Source: Chryseobacterium caseinilyticum (lineage in GTDB: Bacteria; Bacteroidota; Bacteroidia; Flavobacteriales; Weeksellaceae). Taken from it: a stretch of 64,000 bases of DNA. Under the pieces are notes generated by a model that worked only from the letters and a program-made list of their open reading frames with translations, was not told where the DNA came from and searched no databases. Shown here one piece after another: positions 7,782 through 16,307 of the stretch (its first letter is position 1; every line of letters starts with the position of its first letter). The position numbers and the translations under genes are program-made. The DNA lies in assembly GCF_014837145.1 (NCBI RefSeq), contig NZ_JACYFS010000001.1, forward strand, positions 1,603,958 through 1,667,957. Reading direction: 5' to 3'.

Positions 7782-8396
7782 CTATAATTTAGCAAAGTTA
7801 AACAATAATTTTTCTCCATTAGAATGACTTTTTTCAGGATGAAACTGTGTTCCGTAAATATTGCCTGTATTCACTGCTGATGCAAAACTTCCGGCAAATT
7901 CTGATATTCCTAAAATCTCGTTATCTTCATGACAGTCTATATAATAAGAATGCAGAAAATAAAAGAGACTGTTTTTTTCCAAACCATTCAACAGGGCATT
8001 TTCTTTAACAAAACGAACTTCATTCCAGCCCATGTGTGGTAATTTGCTTTGATGAGGAACTTTCTCAGTATCAATTTTCTTCACCTTACCTTTTATCCAC
8101 CCAAGACCTTCACAGGAGCCTTCTTCGCTGCTTTCAGCCATCAGCTGCATGCCGAGACAAACGCCTAATACAGGAATTTCCGCTTCAAGCACCAGTTGAT
8201 TCAACGTTTGTTTCATTCCTGATTCTTCAAGATTTTTCATTGCAAAATCAAAACTGCCAACTCCCGGTAAAATCAGTTTTTCGGCGTTCTGTAAATCCTG
8301 TATATTGCTGGCAACTTTTACCGGAATGTGCAGTCTTTCATATATATTAATAAAAGCCCTGGTATTCCCGATGCCGTAATCAATCACTGTAATCAT
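7782..8396 (-). CDS. HisH-like glutamine amidotransferase (glutaminase) of the WbpG module
   Basis: This 204-residue class I glutamine amidotransferase has the full catalytic triad: Cys80 in VLGVCLGMQL, and His186 and Glu188 in GTQFHPEKS. The oxyanion-strand PGVGSF is also present. It releases ammonia from glutamine and hands it through the HisF-like barrel to the adjacent ATP-dependent amidotransferase. Its start overlaps the end of the wbpG-like gene by ATGA, which supports a three-protein complex. Intact glutaminase residues, in contrast to the altered HisF partner, fit a role as an ammonia source for sugar modification rather than histidine synthesis. Confidence 0.88.
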   Translation of the reverse strand: MITVIDYGIGNTRAFINIYERLHIPVKVASNIQDLQNAEKLILPGVGSFDFAMKNLEESGMKQTLNQLVLEAEIPVLGVCLGMQLMAESSEEGSCEGLGWIKGKVKKIDTEKVPHQSKLPHMGWNEVRFVKENALLNGLEKNSLFYFLHSYYIDCHEDNEILGISEFAGSFASAVNTGNIYGTQFHPEKSHSNGEKLLFNFAKL

Positions 8397-9529
8397 CTGA
8401 AAAGTCTCTTTTCTAAACCTAAGCCTTTAAGGATTTTAGCTCCCAGACCTATCCAATTTCTTTTATTTTTATAATCTCTGAATGTCTTATTTTCACCATC
8501 AAAAATATTCTGTAATTCCTCGACTGTTAAATCTAATTTGTGGGCAACATATTCAAATTCATTGGCAATATCTTCCTCTGTCATTTCAGGAAGTTTTAAT
8601 CTTTCAAGTGCCTCGTTGCGTGTCATTTGTCCGGTCAGAATTAAACTTGAAAAATGAACTTTACGCCTGTCAAAACCAAATTTTTTCGGAAGCCAGAAGT
8701 CTTCAAAAAATCTTGTAAATACAGATTCATGATGTTTATGTCCGAATTTTTTCCAACCAAATTTAGTTCCTAAAGTATTTTCGGCATCTTCTTTCAAAAA
8801 TCTGATATGATTGAGCGGATTAAATATATGCATTCCCACAAAATATTTGTAAAATATCTTATACTCAAAAATATCTATGACGGGGAATTTTTTAAGTTCT
8901 TTCTTTCCGAATTTCCTGTGAATATCGGTGATCAATCTCTTATCTATTCCTGCATAAGCTCCCCAATCTTCAGGCTCTTTACAGCATTCTGTAGAGAAAT
9001 TGGCGCCCGTTAAAATATATTTAATTTTATTTTTTCTTGCGTATCTGTACAGTGCAGAAAAAAATGCGATGTCCTGAGGAAGATCCTGATCGGGAATTTG
9101 TGATTTTAAGAATGCAAGCTGCAGATCTTTCATTTCTTCCCAATCTATAACCTCAGTGTACAGATCTATTCCCAAACCTTTGACTAATTTTTCGATATTG
9201 GAAACTGCCTGACTTGTATTCCAGCCTGCATCTACATGAAATGCCAAAGGTCTCAACCCCATCACTTCTTTGGCGATGTAAAGCATATAAGAGCTGTCGA
9301 GCCCACCGCTGATTCCTATAATACAGTCGTAGCTATTATTTTTTCTGCTCTTCTTTATTTTCTCTGCTACCTTTAATATGTAACCAGAAACGTCGTTGCC
9401 ATATTTCCAAGATGGTAGAATATTTTCATTAAAATTGGTTACATAATCACTTTCACCTTTTTCGTTGAAAACAATTTTAGGATCTGTATCATCCATTACC
9501 GTCAGGGAACATATTTTGGGACTGTACAT
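8393..9529 (-). CDS. wbpG: WbpG-family N-acetyl sugar amidotransferase
   Basis: The 378-residue protein carries a PP-loop ATP pyrophosphatase motif SGGLDSS (residues 74-80) and family features such as FHVDAGWNTSQAV, LTGANFSTECCKEP and GKKELKKFP. WbpG-type enzymes activate an acetamido sugar with ATP and use HisH/HisF-derived ammonia to make an acetamidino sugar. As remembered, the family N-terminus has four cysteines in the region SLTVMDDTDPKIVFNEKGES; here only Cys7 remains and the rest are Leu/Thr/Ser/Asp/Tyr-type residues, so a metal site may be lost. The start is the ATG at 9529; a TTG one codon upstream is less likely. Confidence 0.88.
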   Translation of the reverse strand: MYSPKICSLTVMDDTDPKIVFNEKGESDYVTNFNENILPSWKYGNDVSGYILKVAEKIKKSRKNNSYDCIIGISGGLDSSYMLYIAKEVMGLRPLAFHVDAGWNTSQAVSNIEKLVKGLGIDLYTEVIDWEEMKDLQLAFLKSQIPDQDLPQDIAFFSALYRYARKNKIKYILTGANFSTECCKEPEDWGAYAGIDKRLITDIHRKFGKKELKKFPVIDIFEYKIFYKYFVGMHIFNPLNHIRFLKEDAENTLGTKFGWKKFGHKHHESVFTRFFEDFWLPKKFGFDRRKVHFSSLILTGQMTRNEALERLKLPEMTEEDIANEFEYVAHKLDLTVEELQNIFDGENKTFRDYKNKRNWIGLGAKILKGLGLEKRLFR

Positions 9530-9570
9530 CAATGGTCTTTCTTTATAATCTCAATTTAAATTTATTTCTT

Positions 9571-10587
9571 CTAAAGTGTTTTTAATAAGGCTTCTATTTC
9601 ATTGTTTGCTTTACTCAAAGATGGTTGCAGATTGCCTTTGAGCGATAAAGATAATGTTTTTGAAATAGAATTTTCATCGAATGGATCAAATATTAAAGAA
9701 GGTTCACACACGGCATATAAATATGGCAAATCTGCGCCTATCACCTTACATCCGCAGTCCATTGCCTCAAGTATTGCAAGACCAAAACTTTCTGCCAGTG
9801 AAGGGTAAACCAGATATTCTGCAGATCTGTATACTTCTGCGAGTTTTTCTCTTTCAATGAAGCCGATATTTACAATAGGATATCCCTGTTTCTGCTTTTC
9901 TTCGATTAAATGAATCAAATGCTGATAAAAAGAATCTACTGTTATGGTAAGCTTCCCTCTTTTCTCCTGATCATAAAATTTGCAAAATGCATTGATGAGC
10001 CTTATGTGATTCTTATGAGGTACTGCGTTGCTGACAAAAACAAAACTGTCTCTTTCTCTCTTGATTTCACCAGGTTTTGTAAGCGGCGGATAAAATGGCA
10101 GTAACAGTGTTTTCTTTTCGGAAATTTTGAACTTATTCCGGAAATTTTCAGAGATTGTTTCTGTCTGTAACATCCAGAAATCACTGTTTTTTAAGAGAAA
10201 TCTTAAAACAGATCTTTTCAGGAAGAATATTGATTTGTACTTCAATGTAGAATCCTGAGGAACTCTAATGTATAATTCTGAATGAAAATAGGTATAAACT
10301 TTTACTTTGAGCTTTACACTTGGCGGTAAATCTCCGAAACATAATACTGAACCAATTCTGCGCTTATGCTTTAAATAAAAAAGATGCCTCTTGTACAACG
10401 AACCTTCTAAAAAATAAACTTCATTTGCTGTGTTCTCAAGAAAAGGCACTTTACTTTCCACTCTCTTGTCGAGAAGGTAAATACATTTTCTGCCGGATTT
10501 TTCCAACTCCTGCAAAAGATAATCGAGGAGGATCTTCCCACCACTGTCGTTGATGTAGATTGCGTCAATAAGCAGCATCTTATCCAT
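9571..10587 (-). CDS. Family 4 glycosyltransferase
   Basis: The 338-residue GT-B protein has the GT4 donor site in its C-terminal half: VFVSNAVPHKNHIRLINAF, SAEYLVYPSLAESFGLAILEA (the E-x7-E motif) and DCGCKVIGADLPYL. The N-terminal acceptor domain starts MLLIDAIYINDSGGK. No membrane segment. It probably adds one sugar of the repeat unit at the cytoplasmic face. It overlaps the next upstream transferase by 8 bases. Donor and linkage are not predictable. Confidence 0.82.
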   Translation of the reverse strand: MDKMLLIDAIYINDSGGKILLDYLLQELEKSGRKCIYLLDKRVESKVPFLENTANEVYFLEGSLYKRHLFYLKHKRRIGSVLCFGDLPPSVKLKVKVYTYFHSELYIRVPQDSTLKYKSIFFLKRSVLRFLLKNSDFWMLQTETISENFRNKFKISEKKTLLLPFYPPLTKPGEIKRERDSFVFVSNAVPHKNHIRLINAFCKFYDQEKRGKLTITVDSFYQHLIHLIEEKQKQGYPIVNIGFIEREKLAEVYRSAEYLVYPSLAESFGLAILEAMDCGCKVIGADLPYLYAVCEPSLIFDPFDENSISKTLSLSLKGNLQPSLSKANNEIEALLKTL

Positions 10588-11575
10588 TTAAAATCTCTTT
10601 GTATATTTCTAAATATTGTTCTGCAACATTGTCGACAGAGAATCTCTGTACATTTTCGTAACCTTTTTTAACTAAAGCTGATCTTAGCTCAAAATCATTC
10701 ATTAAACTCAAAAGATTCGTTTTGATATCTTCTGCATCTAATGGATTTACAAAAACAGCTCCTTCCCCCGCTACAGAAATCATTGGTTCCATCTTAGATG
10801 TTATTACAGCACATCCACTTGCCTGAGCTTCAATTACAGGCATTCCAAAACCTTCGTATAGAGATGCAAAACACAAAATATCACTTACGGAATAGATTTT
10901 TGCCAAATCTTCATCAGATACAAAATCATACTGAGTGATTTTTGCTTTTAAGTTTGCAAGCTTTTCTGAAATGGCTTCATCTGTTTTACCTAATATTGTG
11001 AGCGAGCATTCTGTATCTTTCAGTGCTTCAAGAATTTTCGGGACGTTTTTATTTTCCCGCGTTCCGACAATTAAAATTCTAATATCAGATTCTTTTATAT
11101 CAGCCGGTTCTCTTTTAAAAACAGAAACCGTGAGTGGATTTGGCACCACCGCTATCTTATCTTTTACTTTAGGAAAAACAGCAACCAATTCGTTTTTTGT
11201 CTTTTGAGAAATGACTGTAATGTGTTTTAATTTTCTGAGCGGGAGGTAAAACCAAAGAAACATGTACAGATTTCTTTTTATTCCGGCTTGATACTCCTGA
11301 AAGCCGACAACATCATGAATAGTGAGAACTGTTTTTTTTGGATCTAAAAGTAAACAAGCCCAATGAATATCTCCAGTAATATGATTAATCTGTCCCTGAT
11401 TTTTCTTAAAATAGAACATCGACCTCCCAATTTTAGAAAGGGATTGATAAGGATTCTGAAACGTTTTTACCTGCACACCTTTTGTTGCAAGACTAACTTT
11501 AATCACGGAAAAAACTTTTTCAATACTTATTCTGTCTGGTATGAAGTATCGTTCAAAAAAATGCACGTTTATCAT
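10580..11575 (-). CDS. Family 4 glycosyltransferase
   Basis: The 331-residue GT4 enzyme has TIHDVVGFQEYQAG in the acceptor half, then ITVISQKTKNELV, ILIVGTRENKNVPKILEAL and the donor motif SLYEGFGMPVIEAQASGCAVI. The start overlaps the stop of the polymerase-like gene by ATGA. It resembles mannosyl- or rhamnosyl-type GT4 enzymes of O-antigen loci, but specificity is not visible. Confidence 0.85.
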   Translation of the reverse strand: MINVHFFERYFIPDRISIEKVFSVIKVSLATKGVQVKTFQNPYQSLSKIGRSMFYFKKNQGQINHITGDIHWACLLLDPKKTVLTIHDVVGFQEYQAGIKRNLYMFLWFYLPLRKLKHITVISQKTKNELVAVFPKVKDKIAVVPNPLTVSVFKREPADIKESDIRILIVGTRENKNVPKILEALKDTECSLTILGKTDEAISEKLANLKAKITQYDFVSDEDLAKIYSVSDILCFASLYEGFGMPVIEAQASGCAVITSKMEPMISVAGEGAVFVNPLDAEDIKTNLLSLMNDFELRSALVKKGYENVQRFSVDNVAEQYLEIYKEILNG

Positions 11576-12681
11576 AGAATTCTAAATACTTTAGGATTAA
11601 ATAAAATACCCCTGTAAGGATCAAAAAGTTCCGGATAAGAAATAACTGACTGTTTAACAAAAATAATACAGTATGCAAAGAGTCCTAAAGCCATAAAAAA
11701 CAATACTCTTCGATCTTTTACCAGAAGAAACAGGCAGGATATCAAAATGGGCTCAAAAATATTAAAGTAGAGACTTCCCCGGCTTATCATCACCAATAAT
11801 GATTTAGAAAATAAAAAATAAAAACACATCCCGACAAAATAGCCATTAAATAAAAAATTGTATTTTGGAAACATTTCTGAGATTTTATTTCTGTAAATAA
11901 AAAACAGAGAAAAGAAAAGCAGTCTTTTAATAAGACCAAAAGTAGAAACTTCTGCTTTTGTAAACTTTGCTTCCTTAAGGTATGCATTTGCCTTAAATGC
12001 TGCAGCTTCACTAAATCCTCCGAAAAGAGAAAATACTTTTACCGGTAATGATGTGTAACCTATAATAAAACTGGCTGCCAGAATTACAATAATCATCAGG
12101 TTACTGATCTTTTTTTGTAGAAAGACAAAAATTACTAAAATAATGGAAGTAACATGAAACTGAGTTGCCATAAAAAGCATGATAACAAACCACAGCCATC
12201 TTTTTTCATATAGATAAATAAGCGACAGCAAACCAAATGCAACTGCTAAGAACTGCCTGTTTGCTCCCCATACTCCTAAGAAAGAAACATAGAAGAGAAG
12301 CATAACCAATATTGGAAAAGGACTGAAAAATTCAAAACTTTTCTTCAGCAGTAAAAAGAAAATTGCCGCATGTACCACAAGGAAAAAAGAATAGTGATTG
12401 GCAATCTTTTTACACAGATAGACCAATATCACATAAGCTTTCTCATAATCGTAATCTATATAACTAAATACTTCAGTTGTATTTTTTTTAGTGAAATGAT
12501 AAAAATAAGGCTTCCAATCTGTTGCCATTTCCCATCTCAAACCCATTTGACCGACTAAAACCAAAACAACGAAACCTAAAATTATTTTTTTATAGGGAAT
12601 TTCTCCCCTCAATCTTGGATAGGATGTTTCTATGAGTGCAGGAATGAATAATAATAATATTGTAAAATAATAAAAATACAT
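11572..12681 (-). CDS. EpsG-like / Wzy-type polysaccharide polymerase (membrane)
   Basis: This 369-residue protein is almost wholly hydrophobic, with roughly ten predicted membrane helices starting at FYYFTILLLFIPALIETSY, and soluble loops such as EMATDWKPYFYHF. The RWEMATDWKPYF segment and the FLGVWGANRQFLAVAFGL helix are typical of EpsG-family proteins. In a Wzx/Wzy-dependent cluster with a flippase but no other polymerase, it is the natural candidate for repeat-unit polymerisation. Sequence conservation in Wzy proteins is low, so the role is inferred from topology and context. Confidence 0.75.
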   Translation of the reverse strand: MYFYYFTILLLFIPALIETSYPRLRGEIPYKKIILGFVVLVLVGQMGLRWEMATDWKPYFYHFTKKNTTEVFSYIDYDYEKAYVILVYLCKKIANHYSFFLVVHAAIFFLLLKKSFEFFSPFPILVMLLFYVSFLGVWGANRQFLAVAFGLLSLIYLYEKRWLWFVIMLFMATQFHVTSIILVIFVFLQKKISNLMIIVILAASFIIGYTSLPVKVFSLFGGFSEAAAFKANAYLKEAKFTKAEVSTFGLIKRLLFFSLFFIYRNKISEMFPKYNFLFNGYFVGMCFYFLFSKSLLVMISRGSLYFNIFEPILISCLFLLVKDRRVLFFMALGLFAYCIIFVKQSVISYPELFDPYRGILFNPKVFRIL

Positions 12682-12753
12682 TAACCTTTTTTTAATAGTT
12701 CCTGCAAAAGTTTTTCAGAAATCTTTTTTATGTTTATCAAAATCTAAATCACC

Positions 12754-13761
12754 TTAAATAAAATCATTAACCAAAGACTGGGCTCTCGAAATATAGTTAT
12801 GATCTGAGTCTACAGATTTTCTGAATTCGAGACCACATTTTAGTGCTTCATCATAATTGCTTAAAATTGCTTTTGCTTTTTCTACAAGCTCATTTAGATT
12901 TTTAAAATAGTACACATGTTTAGCTTCCTGAAACTGCTCTTCAAACTCGGGTACAAAAGTGGCAATCTGGGGAATTCCAGACAGTGCAATTTCGAAAAAC
13001 CTAAGATTAGAAGAAGGATAATTCAGGTGATCAATAGCATTCAGTGCAATTTTGCTTTTTGAAGTATAATCTAAAAACTCATTAATATCTACCATCTTAT
13101 CTAAAATGGTAAGATTATTCCGGTTATGAAAAGAGAGTTTTTTCCATCCCAAACCTACTAAAAGGAATTTACTTTGCGGAAAATTCTTCAGTAATTCATT
13201 GATGGCATCGTACCTTTCAGGTCTATATGCTCCGATGAAGGAAAAATCATATTCTGCTGATTTTTTTGAATATGCATCAAAACTTTCTGACAGAAGAGTG
13301 TCTCCGGCAAATGGCAGCCATTGTGCTTTGACCCCGTTTTTCGCAAAAATATCCACATTTTCTTTTGAATGGGCATATACCTTTGTGTAATGTTTCAGAT
13401 TTGAAAAAATATTGTTTGACATATTCACAATAGAATCCGGCCAGTAAAAGGATACGTTTTTACAAAAAGTTTTAAAATACTCTATAGTTCCCGGGTATAA
13501 TTTCACGTGAGTAAAAACAATTATTGCGTATGGTTTTTCTAAAAAAGCTTTCTTGGCAACAGAATGGTTTGTCTTAACGATTGCCGGTGAAATATCAATA
13601 TATAATCCTAATCTCTGCAGAAACTTTACCGGAATAAAGGCATTAACCATATTGCTGAAATCTATAATTTCAACTTCAAAACCAAGCTTTTCCAGAGCAG
13701 ACTTATAACTTCTTTCCATTCCGAACTTACTTGCCGAACCCAGGATATATATTTTCTTCAT
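12754..13761 (-). CDS. Glycosyltransferase, CgeB/Glyco_trans_1_2-like
   Basis: The 335-residue protein starts with a Rossmann-like MKKIYILGSASKFGMERSY. The C-terminal half has FSFIGAYRPERYDAINELL, ALNAIDHLNYPSSNLRFFEIALSG and IPQIATFVPEFEE, the pattern of the CgeB/spore-maturation-type glycosyltransferases. The hallmark is the Arg/Phe/Glu near RFFEIALSG. No membrane anchor. It lies in the middle of the cluster with 72 bases to the polymerase gene. Donor unknown. Confidence 0.7.
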   Translation of the reverse strand: MKKIYILGSASKFGMERSYKSALEKLGFEVEIIDFSNMVNAFIPVKFLQRLGLYIDISPAIVKTNHSVAKKAFLEKPYAIIVFTHVKLYPGTIEYFKTFCKNVSFYWPDSIVNMSNNIFSNLKHYTKVYAHSKENVDIFAKNGVKAQWLPFAGDTLLSESFDAYSKKSAEYDFSFIGAYRPERYDAINELLKNFPQSKFLLVGLGWKKLSFHNRNNLTILDKMVDINEFLDYTSKSKIALNAIDHLNYPSSNLRFFEIALSGIPQIATFVPEFEEQFQEAKHVYYFKNLNELVEKAKAILSNYDEALKCGLEFRKSVDSDHNYISRAQSLVNDFI

Positions 13762-13786
13762 AGTTTACGTTTAAAGTAAGTGCTTT

Positions 13787-14527
13787 TTAAGAATCACTTT
13801 TATTTTCATTTTGAGCAAAATAATTGTAGGTTAAAGCTAAATTTTCAGCAAAATTGTTTGTGGTAATTACCTTGCTCATGTCAGCCTCAATGCTTTTGAT
13901 GCTTTTAAATAAATTAATTACCGATATATCAACTGTTTCCTGAAAAAAATCAAAAAGTTCATATCCGTTTTCCTTTCGGTTTTGAATTTTACTGTCAATA
14001 TTTTTGATCAAATCATTAATAAAGAGTAACTGAAGCATTTTGTCGCCATCAATAATCCTGCTCTCTTTCCCCATTACCACATTGTGACAAAAAGTTGCAA
14101 CTACCGATACATAATTTGGCTTCATCCCCGGTCCAAAAATGCTGGGAATTCTAAGGCAGAGAAAATGGTTTTTCTTTTCAAAATCCAACTTGCTCAGTAA
14201 AAACTCATTGTATCTTTTGCTCACCCCATAGATAGTATCTACATAAAAATGTATCGAAGAAAAGTAGATGTACATCTTTTTTTCAAACCTATTGACGAGC
14301 AAAAAAAGTTTCTGCGAATAAAACATATTGTACATGAAAAAATCATTTTCAGATTCTGATCTTGATACTCCGGAGGCATTAATTATAACATCAGCAGCTT
14401 CTATTTTGCTGAGTAAGGTAGTTTCATCTTCATCGAGTTTCGCTACATCTACCTGGCTATTCTGCGAATAAAAATTCACCAGATTTTTTCCGATAAAACC
14501 GCTTGCTCCAAAAATTAAAATTCTCAT
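13787..14527 (-). CDS. CapF-like SDR reductase without a cupin domain
   Basis: The 246-residue protein has a GASGFIGKNLVNF nucleotide site, INASGVSRSESENDF, an IYGVSKRYNEFLL catalytic motif and a KPNYVSVVATFCHNV block. This last block closely resembles the SDR half of CapF (as remembered, KPNYNSVIATFC). CapF normally has about 370 residues, with a C-terminal cupin for C3 epimerisation; here the gene stops after the SDR half and no cupin ORF follows, since the next gene downstream is a glycosyltransferase. It is therefore a shortened 4-keto reductase candidate, or a repurposed sugar reductase. The start is the ATG at 14527. Confidence 0.7.
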   Translation of the reverse strand: MRILIFGASGFIGKNLVNFYSQNSQVDVAKLDEDETTLLSKIEAADVIINASGVSRSESENDFFMYNMFYSQKLFLLVNRFEKKMYIYFSSIHFYVDTIYGVSKRYNEFLLSKLDFEKKNHFLCLRIPSIFGPGMKPNYVSVVATFCHNVVMGKESRIIDGDKMLQLLFINDLIKNIDSKIQNRKENGYELFDFFQETVDISVINLFKSIKSIEADMSKVITTNNFAENLALTYNYFAQNENKSDS

Positions 14528-14583
14528 GAAATGCTAATGTGTTTATTTTATAATTGGTTTTTTAATTTGTTTAAATATTACTT

Positions 14584-14604
14584 AGAATTGATAATTTCAA
14601 TTCT
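14584..14604. repeat. Small palindrome in the 157-base gap inside the cluster
   Basis: AGAATTGA-TAATT-TCAATTCT is a perfect 8-bp inverted repeat in the widest gap between polysaccharide genes. There is no T run on the minus strand directly after it, so it may be a weak hairpin or an operator rather than a terminator. Confidence 0.4.
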
Positions 14605-14684
14605 GTACTCCTATAAATCATATATAAAAAACCATAGCCGCAAATTTATAAAATATTTAACTACCCTATCTATATATTAAATAC

Positions 14685-15611
14685 TCAACTGCTGAATTTT
14701 CTTCTTAAATTTCTGTAAAAAAAGAGAAGAACATCCCATAAAAAATTATCACTGTTACGAAATGATTTTTTAAGAAAAACAAAAGATTCTCGTTTAGGAA
14801 ATATTTTATAAAAAAGAATAAAATTAAGTTCGAAAGAATTTTTTCGTATCGTACTCATGATTTCAGTACCGAAGTGATCATTCAAAAATTCGTTGTGCCT
14901 TAATAGTCTTTTGATATAATCTACATTATAAGCTTTATTTGTAGCGCTGCCTTGGAATCTTCTGTAGACTGCCATCGGACGCTGCGTAACGAAACAAAAC
15001 ATTCTACCATGTTTGGAAAGCTGTAAAAAAAGAGAAATATCTCCAAACAAAATTCTGTCATCCTTTATAAAAAGATCTGGAAATTTTCTATATACTACAC
15101 TTACTGTAGGTACAACCCAACCATTTACTAATTCTGTAGAAGTATATTCTCTCTGCTCCAGATGGTCAAAAGCTCTTTCTGTCTTAAAATCTTCAAACTT
15201 TTCAGTAACATTATGAAAGCACATAGAATATTCCTGATTTTTTTCCAAAAAATCAACCTGTTTTTGAAGCTTGTCTGGTTCGGTCCAGTAATCGTCACCT
15301 TCTAATGCTGCCACGTATTTTCCTTCAATATGCTCATGCAGAACCGAATTATTTCCCGCAGCTCCTACATTTTTATCCTGTAAAATCAGTTTTATAAGAG
15401 AAGGATGTTTTTTCTGAAATTCCAGTAACAGCTGTCTAGTATTATCTGTAGAAAAATCATCGGCAAGTACAATTTTGTATGAGTACGCTGTGTTTTGAGA
15501 CAAGATGCCTTGTAAGGCATCCGTAATATACTTTCCATGATTATAGGTAAGCATGGAAATACATATGTCTGGTGTGCCATCAGGTGTCTGATCAATTATC
15601 TGATATGCCAT
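14685..15611 (-). CDS. Family 2 glycosyltransferase
   Basis: The 308-residue GT-A enzyme has the GT2 signatures SMLTYNHGKYITDALQGIL, KIVLADDFSTDNT (first Asp pair) and VAALEGDDYWTEPDKLQKQV, with the DxD-like GDD of this family. It is likely to be the first glycosyltransferase of the second half of the cluster. No membrane helix is clear. Specificity unknown. It begins 3 bases after the SDR gene ends. Confidence 0.85.
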   Translation of the reverse strand: MAYQIIDQTPDGTPDICISMLTYNHGKYITDALQGILSQNTAYSYKIVLADDFSTDNTRQLLLEFQKKHPSLIKLILQDKNVGAAGNNSVLHEHIEGKYVAALEGDDYWTEPDKLQKQVDFLEKNQEYSMCFHNVTEKFEDFKTERAFDHLEQREYTSTELVNGWVVPTVSVVYRKFPDLFIKDDRILFGDISLFLQLSKHGRMFCFVTQRPMAVYRRFQGSATNKAYNVDYIKRLLRHNEFLNDHFGTEIMSTIRKNSFELNFILFYKIFPKRESFVFLKKSFRNSDNFLWDVLLFFYRNLRRKFSS

Positions 15612-15614
15612 AAT

Positions 15615-16292
15615 TTAGAACAAGCCGCCGTTCAAATCTATTGAAGCACCGTTTAGATATGCGTTATCAATAATAAACTTTACTGTAGACAAAATTTCTT
15701 CCGGATTCCCCAATCTTTTTGCAGGAATGGATTCTACTAAAGTGTTCATATAATTTTCCGGAACCTGCTCTATCATTCCGATATTAAAATATCCAAGATT
15801 GATATTGTTAATGGTAACATTTTTATTTCCGTTTTCCACTGCTAAAGCTCTGGACATACCCCATAAAGCGGATTTTGATGAGGCATAGGCACTCGTTCCG
15901 GGAATACCTTTTTGTCCCACTACAGAAGCAAAATTGATTATTCTTCCAAAATTATCTTCGCGCATAACTCCCAGGAATGTATTAATCATATTAAAACAGC
16001 CCACCAGATTAACATCAATTACATTCTTCCATTGTGTGAGATCGGCTTTATGCCCGAAAGAGTTGTATGATATTCCTGCCGTGTTTATGAGTACAATATT
16101 TTTAAATTTATCCCTGTTTTCAATAAAAAAAGCTTTCGTCTGTTCTTCATTGGTGATATCCAATCTATAATATCCGTCTGTGATCTCTGGTACAGTATTA
16201 TTATAAAAACCAATAACTTCTTTCCCTTCATATCTCAATTTTTCAAAAAGAAATTTTCCTATCCCCCTTGATGCACTTGTAATAATAATCAT
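15615..16292 (-). CDS. Classical SDR, FabG-like 3-oxoacyl reductase
   Basis: The 225-residue classical SDR has TSASRGIGKFLFEKL (cofactor site), INTAGISYNSFG, the Ser-Tyr-Lys triad in FASVVGQKGIPGTSAYASSKSAL, and ends with IDLNGGLF as FabG proteins do. FabG-type enzymes reduce 3-oxoacyl-ACP to 3-hydroxyacyl-ACP. Directly upstream is a KASIII-like condensing enzyme, so the two could build a 3-hydroxyacyl group for attachment to an amino sugar. A role in sugar reduction is the alternative. Confidence 0.8.
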   Translation of the reverse strand: MIIITSASRGIGKFLFEKLRYEGKEVIGFYNNTVPEITDGYYRLDITNEEQTKAFFIENRDKFKNIVLINTAGISYNSFGHKADLTQWKNVIDVNLVGCFNMINTFLGVMREDNFGRIINFASVVGQKGIPGTSAYASSKSALWGMSRALAVENGNKNVTINNINLGYFNIGMIEQVPENYMNTLVESIPAKRLGNPEEILSTVKFIIDNAYLNGASIDLNGGLF

Positions 16293-16307
16293 TTTGTTTT
16301 TGTTTTT

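Noticed and set aside
7782..8396. HisH/HisF as genuine histidine biosynthesis genes
   Set aside because: They are overlapped with a WbpG-type gene inside a polysaccharide cluster and HisF lacks Asp11.
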